Positions 1 to 9,467 are shown, counted from the stretch's first letter. The stretch: 41,322 nucleotides of DNA from JAFNAG01 sp963824985 (GCA_963824985.1 CAWGRQ010000046.1:1-41322); one strand, 5' to 3'. Numbers and translations are program-made. The notes: generated by a model from the sequence alone, not told the origin.

Positions 1-1
1 G

Positions 2-1411
2 GTCATGGTTTCGCTGACTGCGGGCTCCGCCCTCATGCCGCCCGCCGGAGAGGTGACACTCAGTCTGCCGGTGCTGCTGTTTAATGCTGTGCTCGGCGTC
101 ACCACGGGCGTGCTCTTCGGTGTAGTGCCGGCGGTGCAGCTGTCGCGGGCCGATGTCGGCGCAATGATGAAACAGGGGGGATCGGCGGGCGCGGATAGGT
201 GCGAGCGGGGGTGCGGCGTTCGTTGGTTGTCGCACAGGTAATGATGGCGGCGGTGCTTCTGGTCGGTGCCGGCCTGCTCCTCAAGAGTTTCGTGCGCGTC
301 CTCAGTGTGCCGTCCGGCTTCAATCCGGTCAGCGTGTTGACGCTGCGCATCTCCCTGCCTGCGGCCCGATACCCGGGATTGCCCGAGGTATCGGGATTCT
401 TCACACGACTGCTTGTCCGACTGAACGCCCTGCCCGGCGTCGAGGTCGCCGGCGCGGCGAGCGGCCTGCCGCTGGCAGTGGCCTCCGGCGACTGGGGCTT
501 CGACATTGAGGGCCGCCCGCGCGTGAACGGTCGTCGCCCCGGTAGAGCTGACTGGTACGTCGTCACTCCCGGCTATTTCGAAGCGTTGCAGATCAGGCTC
601 GCGCGCGGGCGTTTCCCCCTCCGCGTCCGACGACGAAAGCGCGCCGGAAGCGGTGTTCATCAACGAGTCAGCCGCTCGCCGTATATTCCCCGGCCAGGAT
701 CCGATCGGTCGCCGGGTACGCCTTTCGAACACCACCGGCCCCGTGCAGCCCTGGCGCACGGTTGCCGGCATCGTCGGCGATGTGCATCAGTTGAGCCTGG
801 AGCGGCCGGCGGTGACCGAGATCTACATCCCTTACCGGCAGTTCCTCCATTTTTCCGCCGGAGTGCAGGCACGCGGCATGGCGCTCGTGCTGCGGACCGC
901 AATAGCGCCCGCTGCCGTCGCCCCCGCGGTGCGGGCAGCACTTCGGGAATTGGATCCGGGGGTGGCCGCGGCGGATACTCGGGACATGCAGACGGTGGTC
1001 GCCGAATCGGTCGCCGACCGCCGCCTGAGCGTGATGCTGATCGGAATGTTCGCGCTGCTTGCCATCGTTCTGGCTGCTGTCGGCATCTACGGTGTGATGG
1101 CACTTTGGGTGGCGCAACGCACGCGCGAGTTGGGCCTCAGGATCGCTGTCGGGGCCACGTGTGCGTCCGTGCGGGCCATGGTTGTCGCCCAGGGCCTGCG
1201 CCTGGTCGGCGCCGGTCTCGCTCTGGGCCTCGGCGCAGCGCTCGTCCTGGCAGGGTCGCTCGCTCCGCTGTTGTTCGAGGTCCAGCCGCGTGACGCCGTC
1301 GTGCTCGCCGCAGTGCCGCTCGCCCTGGTCCTCGTAGCGGTGCTGGCTACCTGGCTTCCGGCCCACCGCGCAACGCGTGTCGATCCAGTGGCCGCGCTCC
1401 GCGCGGAGTGA
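2..1411 (+). pseudogene. ABC transporter permease (MacB/FtsX type, duplicated orphan permease), 5'-partial and frameshifted
   Basis: C-terminal half of a large inner-membrane permease of the MacB/FtsX class. The reading frame opens at base 2, moves to another frame near 197 (one base seems missing just before GTGCGAGCG at 199) and moves back near 614-618 in a run of five C (one base seems extra). Read across both shifts it gives the family's pattern: first-module end, a linker with RRSLVVAQ leading into a membrane segment, a periplasmic MacB core domain (VFINESAARRIFPGQDPIG), and the final FtsX block with RTRELGLRIAVGA and the terminal ATRVDPVAALRAE. The 5' end lies outside the window. Either two sequencing/assembly indels or a decaying gene; a C-run as one site favours error but does not prove it. 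The family exports or signals in partnership with an ATPase; the substrate is unknown. Confidence 0.8.
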
Positions 1412-1925
1412 GCGCACACCAATGCCGGCGCTCCCGGCCGGCGCTTGACCCATCTGCCTGGTCGAAGAAGTCGTGACCAGGCGCCATTCCAGTCTATCCG
1501 CGTCAGAGTGGCGGTATGGTGGACTGACGCCGGCAAATGTTGACGTACAAAACACGCGCCCATGCCGGCACCTCGAGAACCGGTTCAGTACGGAAAATCA
1601 GCGTCGAGACTCGCGTGTAAGTGGGCGCTCACCGGTTGGTTCTTCTGTTTCGTTGCCTCACGGCGGATGATGCCGGCGGGACGCCGGCGCTCCCGGCAAC
1701 TTCGGGACTGACGGCGGTAAATGTCAGCCGCTCAAGAAATACCTGATTTGCGACCCGACAACAACCGGCCTAAAACCGGAAAATAGCACCGAGGGTGGGG
1801 CGTGAACCCGATCTTCGGGCACTTCGACGTACTCGTCCTCCCGAATTCAATGACTTGGGCCGGTCCGGCCGCAATCGTGCAACCTAATGGTTGCGTTTCG
1901 TGCCCGGGTCTGATAATCTGCAACC
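1412..1925. other. Intergenic spacer, no gene seen
   Basis: About 510 bases without a convincing reading frame. It holds degenerate direct repeats: GCCGGCGCTCCCGG occurs near 1425 and again near 1684, and a related block (GGACTGACGCCGGCAAATGT near 1522; GGGACTGACGGCGGTAAATG near 1704) recurs. These look like worn copies of one short intergenic repeat. No clear promoter was identified. Confidence 0.5.
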
Positions 1926-1937
1926 AGGAGGTTGCCT

Positions 1938-2426
1938 ATGAGCACGGATCGCATCGAGAAGAAGATCCTTCTGCGCGCGCCGCGGAGCCGGGTCTGGCGC
2001 GCTCTGTCTGATTCCGTCGAATTCGGAAGCTGGTTTGGGGTGAAGTTCGAAGGGCCGTTCACGCCGGGCGCCTGCATGCGCGGGAGGCTCGTGGGCACAA
2101 CGGTGGATCCCGAGGTCGCAAAATCTCAGCAGCAGTTGGGGGACCTGCCGTTCGAGATCACCATCGAGCAAATGGAAGCCGAGAGGCTGTTCTCCTTCCG
2201 GTGGCATCCCTTCGCCGTTGAGCGAGGCCTCGACTACTCCGCCGAGCCGACGACGCTGGTCGTCTTCGTCCTGGAAGAGGTGGCGGACGGCGTCATGCTG
2301 ACCGTCACGGAGTCCGGCTTCGATCGAATCCCGCCGGCGCGCCGTGCGGAGGCCTTCAAGGCGAACGAGGGCGGCTGGGGCATCATGGTGAAGATGATCG
2401 AGGGGTATCTTGTCCACGCGCGGTAG
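1938..2426 (+). CDS. SRPBCC (START/AHSA1-like) domain protein
   Basis: A 162-residue cytoplasmic protein with the SRPBCC ligand-binding fold of the AHSA1/activator-of-Hsp90-like family. It opens with the usual pattern (IEKKILLRAPRSRVWRALSD), has a hydrophobic core strand ITIEQMEAERLFSFRWHPF, and ends with a C-terminal helix (EGGWGIMVKMIEGYL). The start is ATG 1938, behind a strong AGGAGG at 1926-1931 with six bases of spacing; a TTG two codons upstream would overlap the ribosome site. The next gene begins 10 bases after its stop, so the two form an operon. Such proteins often pair with an ArsR-type regulator and bind small hydrophobic molecules; the ligand is unknown. In most such pairs I recall the regulator comes first, so the order here is reversed. 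Confidence 0.85.
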   Translation: MSTDRIEKKILLRAPRSRVWRALSDSVEFGSWFGVKFEGPFTPGACMRGRLVGTTVDPEVAKSQQQLGDLPFEITIEQMEAERLFSFRWHPFAVERGLDYSAEPTTLVVFVLEEVADGVMLTVTESGFDRIPPARRAEAFKANEGGWGIMVKMIEGYLVHAR

Positions 2427-2436
2427 AGCAAGGGCG

Positions 2437-2772
2437 ATGACCGGGCCGGAGAACTCCGCGCCCCTTTTCGCGGCGCTTGGAGACGAGACCCGCCTGCGCC
2501 TTGTATCCCGCCTCTGTGAAGCAGGGCCGATGTCCATCACCAGGCTAACCTCGGGTTTCGGCGTCACGCGCCAGGCGATTACCAAGCACTTGAGGATGAT
2601 GGAGAAAGCGGGTCTCGTGTACGGCAGGCGACACGGGCGCGAGAGCGTTTGGCAATTGTCGCAGCGGCGCCTCGAAGAGGGGCGCCGCTGCCTCGACCTG
2701 ATATCAAGGCAGTGGGACGATGCGCTCGGCCGCCTGCGCGCGTTCGTCGAGGATTGCCCAACCGGGGACTGA
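2437..2772 (+). CDS. ArsR-family winged-helix transcriptional regulator
   Basis: A 111-residue DNA-binding protein. It has the ArsR/SmtB signature: LFAALGDETRLRLVSRLCEAG, then a helix-turn-helix (MSITRLTSGFGVTRQAITKHLRMMEKAGLV) and a wing (YGRRHGRESVWQLS). No cysteine pair of a metal-sensing subclass is visible, which fits the SRPBCC-linked, non-metal-sensing subgroup. ATG 2437 is chosen as start; an upstream TTG at 2410 would overlap the end of the preceding gene. It is co-transcribed with the SRPBCC gene and probably represses the operon, though no operator was identified. Confidence 0.85.
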   Translation: MTGPENSAPLFAALGDETRLRLVSRLCEAGPMSITRLTSGFGVTRQAITKHLRMMEKAGLVYGRRHGRESVWQLSQRRLEEGRRCLDLISRQWDDALGRLRAFVEDCPTGD

Positions 2773-2872
2773 CGACGGCAACCGTTGTGTAGACAAGACA
2801 TGACCTGTTTTTGGCGACCCCGAAGCCACAACTTTCTAGGATTGCTCCAGCCATCGTGCTATCTTGCTCCGC

Positions 2873-4204
2873 ATGCGATCCCTACTTGCGTCTTGCGTCC
2901 TTGGGCTTATTTTGAGCGTCTGCATCGCCGGGCTGAGCGTCCCCGAAAAGCTGCCGACAATTGGCCGCAGTGGCGCGGCCACAACGGGGCAGGCATCGGC
3001 GAAGGCACCTACCCCGACCGTTGGTCGCCGACGGAGCACATCGCATGGAAAACGGAAATCCCGGGAAAGGGTCATTCGTCGCCGGTAGTCTGGGGCGACC
3101 GGGTCTTTGTCACGACCGCGATCGAGGGCGCCGTGATCCCCGGCTGGAAGGCGCCGGTCCACCTCGGCTTCGACGGGAAGCCCGGGTACGTCAACGAGGC
3201 CAGCACCGGCGTCGGGCACATGTTGACGCTGCAGGTCTATGCGGTCCAGGCAGGCACCGGCAGGATCCTGTGGGCGCGGACGTCGTTCGAAGGACCGCCG
3301 TTCGACGATCGCCACAAATCCAATACTTACGCGTCGCCGACGATCGCCACCGACGGAGCGCTTGTCTACGCCTTTTTCGAATCAGCCGGTTTCTACGCCT
3401 ATGACGTCGAGGGCACGCTGAAGTGGAAGCTTGATCTGGGCGGCATGGCAAAGGGGGGACTGGGCCCGGGCACCTCGCCTCTCATCTACGAAAACCTCGT
3501 GATTCTCCAGTGCGATCAGGAGATGGGCGAGGGCTCGTACCTGGCGGCGTTCGATCGCACGAATGGAAAGGAAGCCTGGCGCGTGTCACGCACGATGCGG
3601 CGCACCTGGGCCACGCCGATCATCGTAAACGCCGCCGGGCGTGACGAACTCATCGCGTCCGGCGCAGAGGCGGTCGTTGCGTACGATCCGAAAACGGGCA
3701 AGGAGTTGTGGACGGGCACCCGGCACCGTGAGCCATCCGATCCCGAGCATCGTGACGGGGCGCGGACTCGTGTTCGCCACCGCGGGCAGCCAGGCCAAAG
3801 TCGTGCTGGCGCTGCGCCCGGGCGCCCTGGAGGACGCCGCGGGCAGGCTCGCGTGGCGATACAACAAGGGCGCGGCCTATGTCACATCACCAATCTTCTA
3901 CGGCGGCTACCTCTATCTCGTGAGCGACGCCGGCATCATGACCTGTCTCGATCCCGTGACCGGCGCGATCCAGTACGAGGGCGGCCGGGTACCGGTGCCC
4001 GCGACCATCCGATCCTCGCCCGTGGCGTTCGGCGACAAGATCCTCCTTACCAGCGAGGACGGCAACACGTTCGTGATCAGGGCGGGACCGAAGCACGAGG
4101 TGCTGGCCACCAACTCGGTCGACGAGCCGGTCTGGTCCTCGCTCGCCCTTGCGCAGGGCATGGTCTTCATCCGCGGCGAGCGCCACCTGTTCGGAATCCG
4201 CTGA
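2873..4204 (+). pseudogene. Secreted PQQ-type beta-propeller protein, two frameshifts
   Basis: Encodes a predicted exported WD/PQQ-like beta-propeller protein of about 440 residues, broken into three frames. Segment 1 (ATG 2873) is a signal peptide: MRSLLASCVLGLILSVCIAG. A one-base shift near 2945 leads to segment 2, with the hallmark NWPQWRGHNGAGIGEG and WKTEIPGKGHSSPVVWGDRVF and several propeller blades. A further one-base shift near 3720 (an extra C in GGCACCCGG) leads to segment 3, which runs to the stop at 4204 with SHPIPSIVTGRGLVFATAG, YVTSPIFYGGYLYLVSDAG and SSPVAFGDKILLTSEDG. Blade repeats continue across the joins, so one ancestral gene is clear. Proteins of this type in Acidobacteria and Planctomycetes are secreted; substrate unknown. 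May be intact in the organism if the shifts are assembly errors. Confidence 0.8.
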
Positions 4205-4433
4205 AGCAGCCAGAATAATCGGATCATGGCCCGGTCTTGGCACGTGCCTTATAGTCTCCAGGGAAACCGGGCCCAGTTTTGGTCCGCCAGGAATTTCAAA
4301 TACCCCCTGAAAATCGACCCATAGAGGGTTCGGGGGAGCCATTTTCCATGTAACCGAACGCACAGGTGAAATCGGCTTCCGTTTTGAGTCCGGATTCTCT
4401 TCGCGCCCTCGCTTTCAGTCTTTTACCACAGCT

Positions 4434-7079
4434 CTATTCGCACCGCAAAGCTCGAGCCGGATCCTTTGCAGCTTTGCGGGCAGGCATGACGACAGCGATG
4501 GCGGCGACCGAGACGCACAGAAGGGAAATGCCGCAGTATGTGATGGGATCGAAGGGGCTTAATCCGTGGAGACGGCTTGAAAGGAGACGAGCCAGCACGA
4601 TGCAGCACGGCAGGCCAATCGCCATGCCTGTCAGGACGAGCGCGATTCCCTCGGACACAACGTGTTTGAAAATGTCGACCGAGCGAGCGCCCAACGCCAT
4701 CCGAATGGAGAATTCGTGAGTGCGCCGGGCTACCGAGTAAGACACGATACCGTACAGGCCGACCGCGGCCATGATGAGGGCGAGGCCGCCGAATGTCATG
4801 AACAGGAATGCGGCCGACCTCTCCTGCAACAGCAGCGAGTCCAATTGGGCCGACATGAGTCGCGGATTATCGAGGTTGACGCCGGGATTCACGTCCTGGC
4901 ACGCCTTGCGGATAGAATCCACAAGCTGCAAGGGGTCCCCGTAACCACTGACGTGCAGATCCATGTGGTAATACGGGAACCGCCAGAAAGGGAAATAGGC
5001 GTAGGGCTTCTCACCCTCCCACGGCGTTCGGTACTTCGCATCTTTGACCACTCCGACGATCTCGAAGCGGGCGTCATCCTGGCCTCTGACGCGAAGATAC
5101 TTGCCCACCGGGGTTGTTCCAGGCCAAAACCGGCGGGCGAGGGTCTCGTTCACAATTACGACGTTCGCGGAACTGTCCATTTCCCGAGTGGTGAAGTCCC
5201 GACCCTGAAGAATGGCCATACCAACCGTTTTGAAATAACCCGAGCTTACGGCGTTGCCTTCCACGCGCAACCATCGATCAGACTCTTGTTCTTCAGGGCG
5301 AATGCGTTCCAGCACAGCGAGGGTCCGCTCAAAAGGAAGATCCTCCGCCCAGCTCGCGGCGCGCACGCCGGGCAGCTCGCGGATTCGATCGAGACTGCGG
5401 CGATAGAAATCGAGCCCTTTGGCCTTGTCGATTCCAACGGCCAGAAAGTCTGATTTGAGGAGCAAGACGCTCCGGTCAAATCCCGCATCCATGGATTCGA
5501 AGCGGAGAATAGTCCGCGCGAACAGACCGGCCGCGACCAGGAGTATGAAGGACAGTAGCACCTGAAGCGCCACAAGGAGCCTGCGGCCGCGCGATCCTCT
5601 TGGATCCGCGTTCAGGAAGCCCCGGTCCTTGAGCGCGCCGGTGAGGTCTACGCGCGAGGCCGTCAACGCCGGGGTCAGCGCAAAGAGAAGGGTCGAAATG
5701 AGCGCGATGGCGGCCGCGACCGCCATCGATCTCAAATCAACGGTGAGGCCGAGATCCAGCGGTGCCCCCAGGGTTCCTTCCAGCTCCGGCAGAATCCGCA
5801 GCGTCAGGCCGCAGACGGCAATGCCGGCAATCAAGCCCATTCCCGAAAGTGCCAGCCCTTCCACAAGGAGTTGCCGGATAATTCGCGCACGGCCCGCACC
5901 CAAAGCCAAACGTGTGGCAATTTCCTTCTGTCGCGCCGACGCCCGGGCGAGCATCAAGCCGGCGACGTTAATACACGCAATCAGCAGCAGGCACAGCGCT
6001 GCCGACGACATGACTGACGAGGCGAACAGCAGGTTGCCTCCCGGCCAGCGGGCCCTGTCGGCCGAGAGCACCCTCGGATTCCAGTCGCGGTGAGGTGCGA
6101 GATAGTCCTTTTTCAGACTTGCGAACACTGCTCCCAGCCGAACCTGCGCCTGTTCGAGACTGATCCCGGGCCGGAGCCTCCCGATCACGCCCAACCAGGG
6201 CAACCCTCTATCCTGCTGTCCCGCCTTCCAGTCCGCGGACTGCTCCATATGCATCACCTTCCCCCACATGGGGAGCGGAATCCACACATCCTGGTAGGGG
6301 CCCGCAAAGGCAATGTCGCGAAAATTCCTGGGCGCCACGCCAATGATCGTCAACGGTTCTCCATTCAAACGGATGACTTTGCCTATGACACCGGCGTCGC
6401 CGCCATAGGCCCGCTGCCAGAACCGATGGCTGATCACGACAACCGGAGAGCCTGAAGGAAACTCCGCTTCTTCCGGCGAGAATCCGCGGCCAGCGGCCAT
6501 TTTGGCTCCCAGCACCTGGAAGAAGTTCGCCGTGACTCCCCGACCCGAGAGGCCTTCGGATGACGTCCTCGCGAACAGGGGAAGCGCGCTGAACGCGGCC
6601 AGTTCGGAGATGGTATCGCCGGCGGCGACGGTATCCAGGAAATCAGGGCGCGACGATCCCGATGACATCTCGATCAGCCGGCTGGGCTGCGACACGGGCA
6701 ATGGCCGGAAGACTATCGCATCGATCAGCGTGAGCACGCCGTGGTTTGCGCCGATGCCCAGCGCCAGGACGATAGTAGTGACGGTTGTGAACGCAGGATT
6801 CTTTTTAAGGGAGCGAAAGGCGTACCGGAAATCCTGACTCAGCTCGCCGAGCAGCCGGAAGCCGCCGGCCTCCAGGCATTCTTCGCGGCATTGATCGACG
6901 CCGCCCAGCGCGATCATCGCCCGGCGCCGGGCCTCCCCGGGCGGCAGGCCCTGGCGCACATTCTCTTCGGTCAGCAAGTCGAGGTGCAGCCGCCATTCGT
7001 CATGCACGCGGCCCTCAAGCTCACGGCGGCGGAAAAGTGAAAGCGCGCGCGACATCACCGATCTCGCCCAATTTGCCAT
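4434..7079 (-). CDS. ABC transporter permease, acidobacterial duplicated orphan permease (ADOP) type
   Basis: An intact 881-residue inner-membrane protein. Residues 1-80 form the short helical prefix of this family (RRRELEGRVHDEWRLHLDLLTEEN, with LPPGEARRRAMIALGG). A first membrane helix at about 97-125 is followed by a MacB-like periplasmic core (130-345), an FtsX block of three helices (355-475, with KEIATRLALGAGRARIIRQLLVEG), then a second copy of the whole module (500-881) ending in the typical KAAKDPARALRCE. No ATPase gene is adjacent, as usual for these 'orphan' permeases. The ATG at 7079 lies 16 bases after the padR stop; a longer frame reading into padR has no family-like sequence and is rejected. 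Co-transcribed with padR and probably repressed by it. Transported substrate unknown. Confidence 0.92.
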   Translation of the reverse strand: MANWARSVMSRALSLFRRRELEGRVHDEWRLHLDLLTEENVRQGLPPGEARRRAMIALGGVDQCREECLEAGGFRLLGELSQDFRYAFRSLKKNPAFTTVTTIVLALGIGANHGVLTLIDAIVFRPLPVSQPSRLIEMSSGSSRPDFLDTVAAGDTISELAAFSALPLFARTSSEGLSGRGVTANFFQVLGAKMAAGRGFSPEEAEFPSGSPVVVISHRFWQRAYGGDAGVIGKVIRLNGEPLTIIGVAPRNFRDIAFAGPYQDVWIPLPMWGKVMHMEQSADWKAGQQDRGLPWLGVIGRLRPGISLEQAQVRLGAVFASLKKDYLAPHRDWNPRVLSADRARWPGGNLLFASSVMSSAALCLLLIACINVAGLMLARASARQKEIATRLALGAGRARIIRQLLVEGLALSGMGLIAGIAVCGLTLRILPELEGTLGAPLDLGLTVDLRSMAVAAAIALISTLLFALTPALTASRVDLTGALKDRGFLNADPRGSRGRRLLVALQVLLSFILLVAAGLFARTILRFESMDAGFDRSVLLLKSDFLAVGIDKAKGLDFYRRSLDRIRELPGVRAASWAEDLPFERTLAVLERIRPEEQESDRWLRVEGNAVSSGYFKTVGMAILQGRDFTTREMDSSANVVIVNETLARRFWPGTTPVGKYLRVRGQDDARFEIVGVVKDAKYRTPWEGEKPYAYFPFWRFPYYHMDLHVSGYGDPLQLVDSIRKACQDVNPGVNLDNPRLMSAQLDSLLLQERSAAFLFMTFGGLALIMAAVGLYGIVSYSVARRTHEFSIRMALGARSVDIFKHVVSEGIALVLTGMAIGLPCCIVLARLLSSRLHGLSPFDPITYCGISLLCVSVAAIAVVMPARKAAKDPARALRCE

Positions 7080-7095
7080 GGATGCCCCCCCGGCT

Positions 7096-7434
7096 TCAGA
7101 ATGCTCCTTCCAAAACACGGTTGATGATTTCAGCCGCCTTTCCCCAGTTGTCCGCCTCCTGGAGGAGCCGCTTGCGGCCCGCCTTCGTGATTGAGTAATA
7201 CCGCGCTTTCCTGCTGTTTTCCGTTGTGCCCCACCTGGAGGCGATCCAGCCGCTGTGTTCCAGACGCAGCAGCGCCGGGTACAGCGTTCCCTGATTGAGT
7301 CGCAGGACCTCGTGGGACACCTGGTGAAGGCGCCGGGCAATCGAGTATCCGTGCTGCGGCCCCAGGGCCTCGAGGGTTTTCAGGACGAGCAAATCCAACG
7401 TACCGTACATGACTTCCGATTTCGGGAGTGACAT
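7096..7434 (-). CDS. PadR-family transcriptional regulator
   Basis: A 112-residue winged-helix regulator. The PadR signature is clear: VMYGTLDLLVLKTLEALGPQ, HGYSIARRL, LNQGTLYPALLRLEHSGWI and the wing RKARYYSITKAGRKRL. The start is ATG 7434 with GGAGA seven bases upstream; a longer open frame to 7542 would run through the promoter. It is the first gene of an operon with the permease that follows 16 bases later. PadR proteins normally repress their own operon and release DNA on binding a small aromatic or drug-like ligand, which suggests the permease is induced by such a compound (inference). Confidence 0.92.
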   Translation of the reverse strand: MSLPKSEVMYGTLDLLVLKTLEALGPQHGYSIARRLHQVSHEVLRLNQGTLYPALLRLEHSGWIASRWGTTENSRKARYYSITKAGRKRLLQEADNWGKAAEIINRVLEGAF

Positions 7435-7468
7435 CTGCGTGTCTCCATTGGTCAGGCCAGTAGATGCG

Positions 7469-7497
7469 AGGATAATGACATTCCTGTTGCCTGTCAA
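7469..7497 (-). promoter_or_regulatory. Sigma-70-like promoter of the padR-permease operon
   Basis: Reading on the minus strand: TTGACA (7497-7492), 17 bases, TATCCT (7474-7469), with the padR start codon 35 bases further on. The -35 is a perfect match and the -10 matches four of six. A small palindrome, AATGACATT (7474-7482), lies at the inner edge of the spacer and touches the -10, where a PadR dimer could block polymerase. The operator role is inference. Confidence 0.6.
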
Positions 7498-7556
7498 ATG
7501 GATAATCGGCCGGGACGATCTGCCGCTTCTCGGAATCGACACACTAAATCGAGGAG

Positions 7557-7754
7557 CTACGCAACGCCATCTTCGCCGCCTTGGGACTGATCGGAGAGCA
7601 TCTGCTCCACCGCGGCCAGCCGCAGCCGGATCTCGTCCAGGCTTGCCGCCCGGAACCGCAGGAGTAAGGCTGCGGTGCTCAGCACGGCAACCAGCAAGCT
7701 GACGGCTCCCACGCTCCGCACCAACGGCATGGCCTCCCTAACCGGATTATTCAT
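7557..7754 (-). CDS. Small hypothetical membrane protein
   Basis: A 65-residue reading frame from ATG 7754. One hydrophobic segment (RSVGAVSLLVAVLSTAALLL, about residues 10-29) is followed by a charged amphipathic tail (LDEIRLRLAAVEQML), which could form a short coiled coil. No family recognised. There is no good ribosome-binding site; the bases before the ATG read CTCTCCTTC. It lies 120 bases upstream of padR on the same strand, separated from it by the padR promoter, so it is not obviously part of that operon. Composition is protein-like but this could be chance. Confidence 0.4.
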   Translation of the reverse strand: MNNPVREAMPLVRSVGAVSLLVAVLSTAALLLRFRAASLDEIRLRLAAVEQMLSDQSQGGEDGVA

Positions 7755-7894
7755 GAAGGAGAGAGTGAAAAGCGTATCAGGACACGGATGAACGCCGATG
7801 CACACGGATCCGATCTATGTGCAGGACTTTTGCAGGCCCGTAGGGACCGGAGCTTGCGTCGGATTGCGCGGGATCGCTGGTCATTCTCTGAATT

Positions 7895-9028
7895 TCAATT
7901 TGTCGCCTTGCTGGATTGGCGACGGGCGAACTGGTGAAAGAGCAACCCGATCAGAAGACTATTTCTGCTTGATGATTCTTCGTTAATCTCCAGGTCGGAT
8001 TTTCGCTTTTTGCCGAAAAGCCAGACAATACCGACGCTCAAGAAATACAGGACGCACATCGGAATGGCTACGACCATCAGATTGTACGCATCAGGCGTCG
8101 GAGTGGCAATTGCGGCCACCACGACGATGAGGATCACCGCATGACGCCAGTACCGTAAGAGAAACCGGTGTGTGATTAAACCGATACGACCCAGAATGAA
8201 TGAAATCGTGGGGATCTGAAAAACGAATCCTAATCCCAGCATCAGGAACAATATCAGATCAAGGTATTCTTCGGCGTTGAGCAGCGTTTGAAACCCCTCC
8301 TGCCAGCCCAACAGGAAATTGCAGGCCAATGGAAAAGCCACTTTATAGGCAAAAATCGCACCCGTGATAAAGAGTACGGATCCCATTCCTATGACCGGGA
8401 AAATGTACTTTTTTTCATGCCGATATAAACCGGGAGATACAAAAGCCCAAACCTGGTATAGCAAAAATGGAATTGCCAGGGCGATTGCAGCATATATTGC
8501 TACCTGCATGCGCAAGGTGAAGCCCCCGGAGACCCTGGTCAGGACCAATTCATCGCGGACATCGAAACCGGGTAGAGCGGCTGCTTCGCCCAAGACCTCG
8601 GTGATTTCTTTTCCTTCGGGGATAACGGTTTTGCCCAAAACCCAGTTTGTGGCCATCACTGCTGTGATTTTGCCGTTCTTGTTTACAATCCTGGTTGGAA
8701 TTGTGGTGCCTGCAGGTACTTTGACGCCCTCAATCACCGCATCTAAAGCAAAGGTGTATTGCAGCGTATCCCCTTCCTTGAGGGCAGTGGTCAAAGCGGC
8801 GCGCGTATCCGGGCCCAGCAGTTTTTCTTCTCGTGCCAGGCGGGCCTTTCGCGCCTCAATCTTGACAGGCACGGATAGAAAATCATAAATCTGCCGCGAG
8901 AAACCAAAACCGATGAAAAATGCAACTGCGATTGCTATGGAGCAATAAATCAAACGCTTGCGCAATTCATCAATATGATCGAGAAAAGACATCCGGAGTT
9001 CTTCTGCGGTTCCATCATCCTTTTTCAT
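7895..9028 (-). CDS. tatC: Twin-arginine translocase subunit TatC with large periplasmic insertion
   Basis: The polytopic TatC subunit, which recognises twin-arginine signal peptides and exports folded proteins. The family's start motif appears at residues 16-26 (LDHIDELRKRL), with later signatures IPFLLYQVWAFVSPGLYRHEKKY (187-209), FGLGF-like LMLGLGFVFQIPTISFILGRIGL and RYWRHAVILIVVVAAIATPTPD. Length is 377 residues against about 250 for typical TatC: the first periplasmic loop, normally some 20 residues, runs from about 54 to 165. The insertion contains a region rich in K/E and strand-like segments (VIEGVKVPAGTTIPTRIV). Six helices otherwise appear present. No tatA or tatB is adjacent. The gene looks less GC-rich than its neighbours. 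Start ATG 9028 has AAGGG upstream. Confidence 0.95.
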   Translation of the reverse strand: MKKDDGTAEELRMSFLDHIDELRKRLIYCSIAIAVAFFIGFGFSRQIYDFLSVPVKIEARKARLAREEKLLGPDTRAALTTALKEGDTLQYTFALDAVIEGVKVPAGTTIPTRIVNKNGKITAVMATNWVLGKTVIPEGKEITEVLGEAAALPGFDVRDELVLTRVSGGFTLRMQVAIYAAIALAIPFLLYQVWAFVSPGLYRHEKKYIFPVIGMGSVLFITGAIFAYKVAFPLACNFLLGWQEGFQTLLNAEEYLDLILFLMLGLGFVFQIPTISFILGRIGLITHRFLLRYWRHAVILIVVVAAIATPTPDAYNLMVVAIPMCVLYFLSVGIVWLFGKKRKSDLEINEESSSRNSLLIGLLFHQFARRQSSKATN

Positions 9029-9467
9029 AGAGCCCTTTTCCTGGCGAGTTGAGCCAAATTACCACATGTCAGGAGAAGATGAGAAAGCAAATTGGCCGGA
9101 TCCAGTCCCTCGCCGCTGTTAACCGACCCCCGGAATTTCCGTTCAACCTCAGACTGAACCAGTCCCTCGGTCAACCTTCAACCACCGAACGGAATACAGA
9201 AGTCAATTGCTGCAGGGGTAATGCCGGGCGGTGGCAGGAATCTGTTCGTCCGGGAGTGATGCCGGCCCCAATGATGCCATGTTGGTGCCGAGGTCCGAAT
9301 CATTCTTATAGGGAACGAGGTGGGTGTCCCCGCGTTTCCCGCTGTGAGCGCCGCAACAGCCGCTCTGCGAGGTGGATGGGAACCACCGGGCTGCACTACT
9401 CCGGGCCACGCGCTTGACAACGTCGTCCCGACGGAATCATGATGGGCCACAACCTGGGAGGCCCATC
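9029..9467. other. Divergent intergenic region between tatC and the metalloprotease
   Basis: 439 bases between divergent genes. It holds a 33-base element (9275-9307) that recurs with two mismatches at 18921-18953, a doubled CCAGTCCCTCG (near 9103 and 9160), a TTGACA at 9414-9419 without a convincing -10 partner, and the start-codon hairpin at 9436-9472. No gene seen. Confidence 0.5.
9275..9307 (+). repeat. 33-base dispersed repeat, copy 1
   Basis: Non-coding copy of the element at 18921-18953. Here its frame closes at once (MLVPRSESFL then TAG). Confidence 0.75.

Noticed and set aside
9414..9442. Promoter with TTGACA at 9414 for the metalloprotease
   Set aside because: The bases 17 further on (TCATGA) do not resemble a -10 box.
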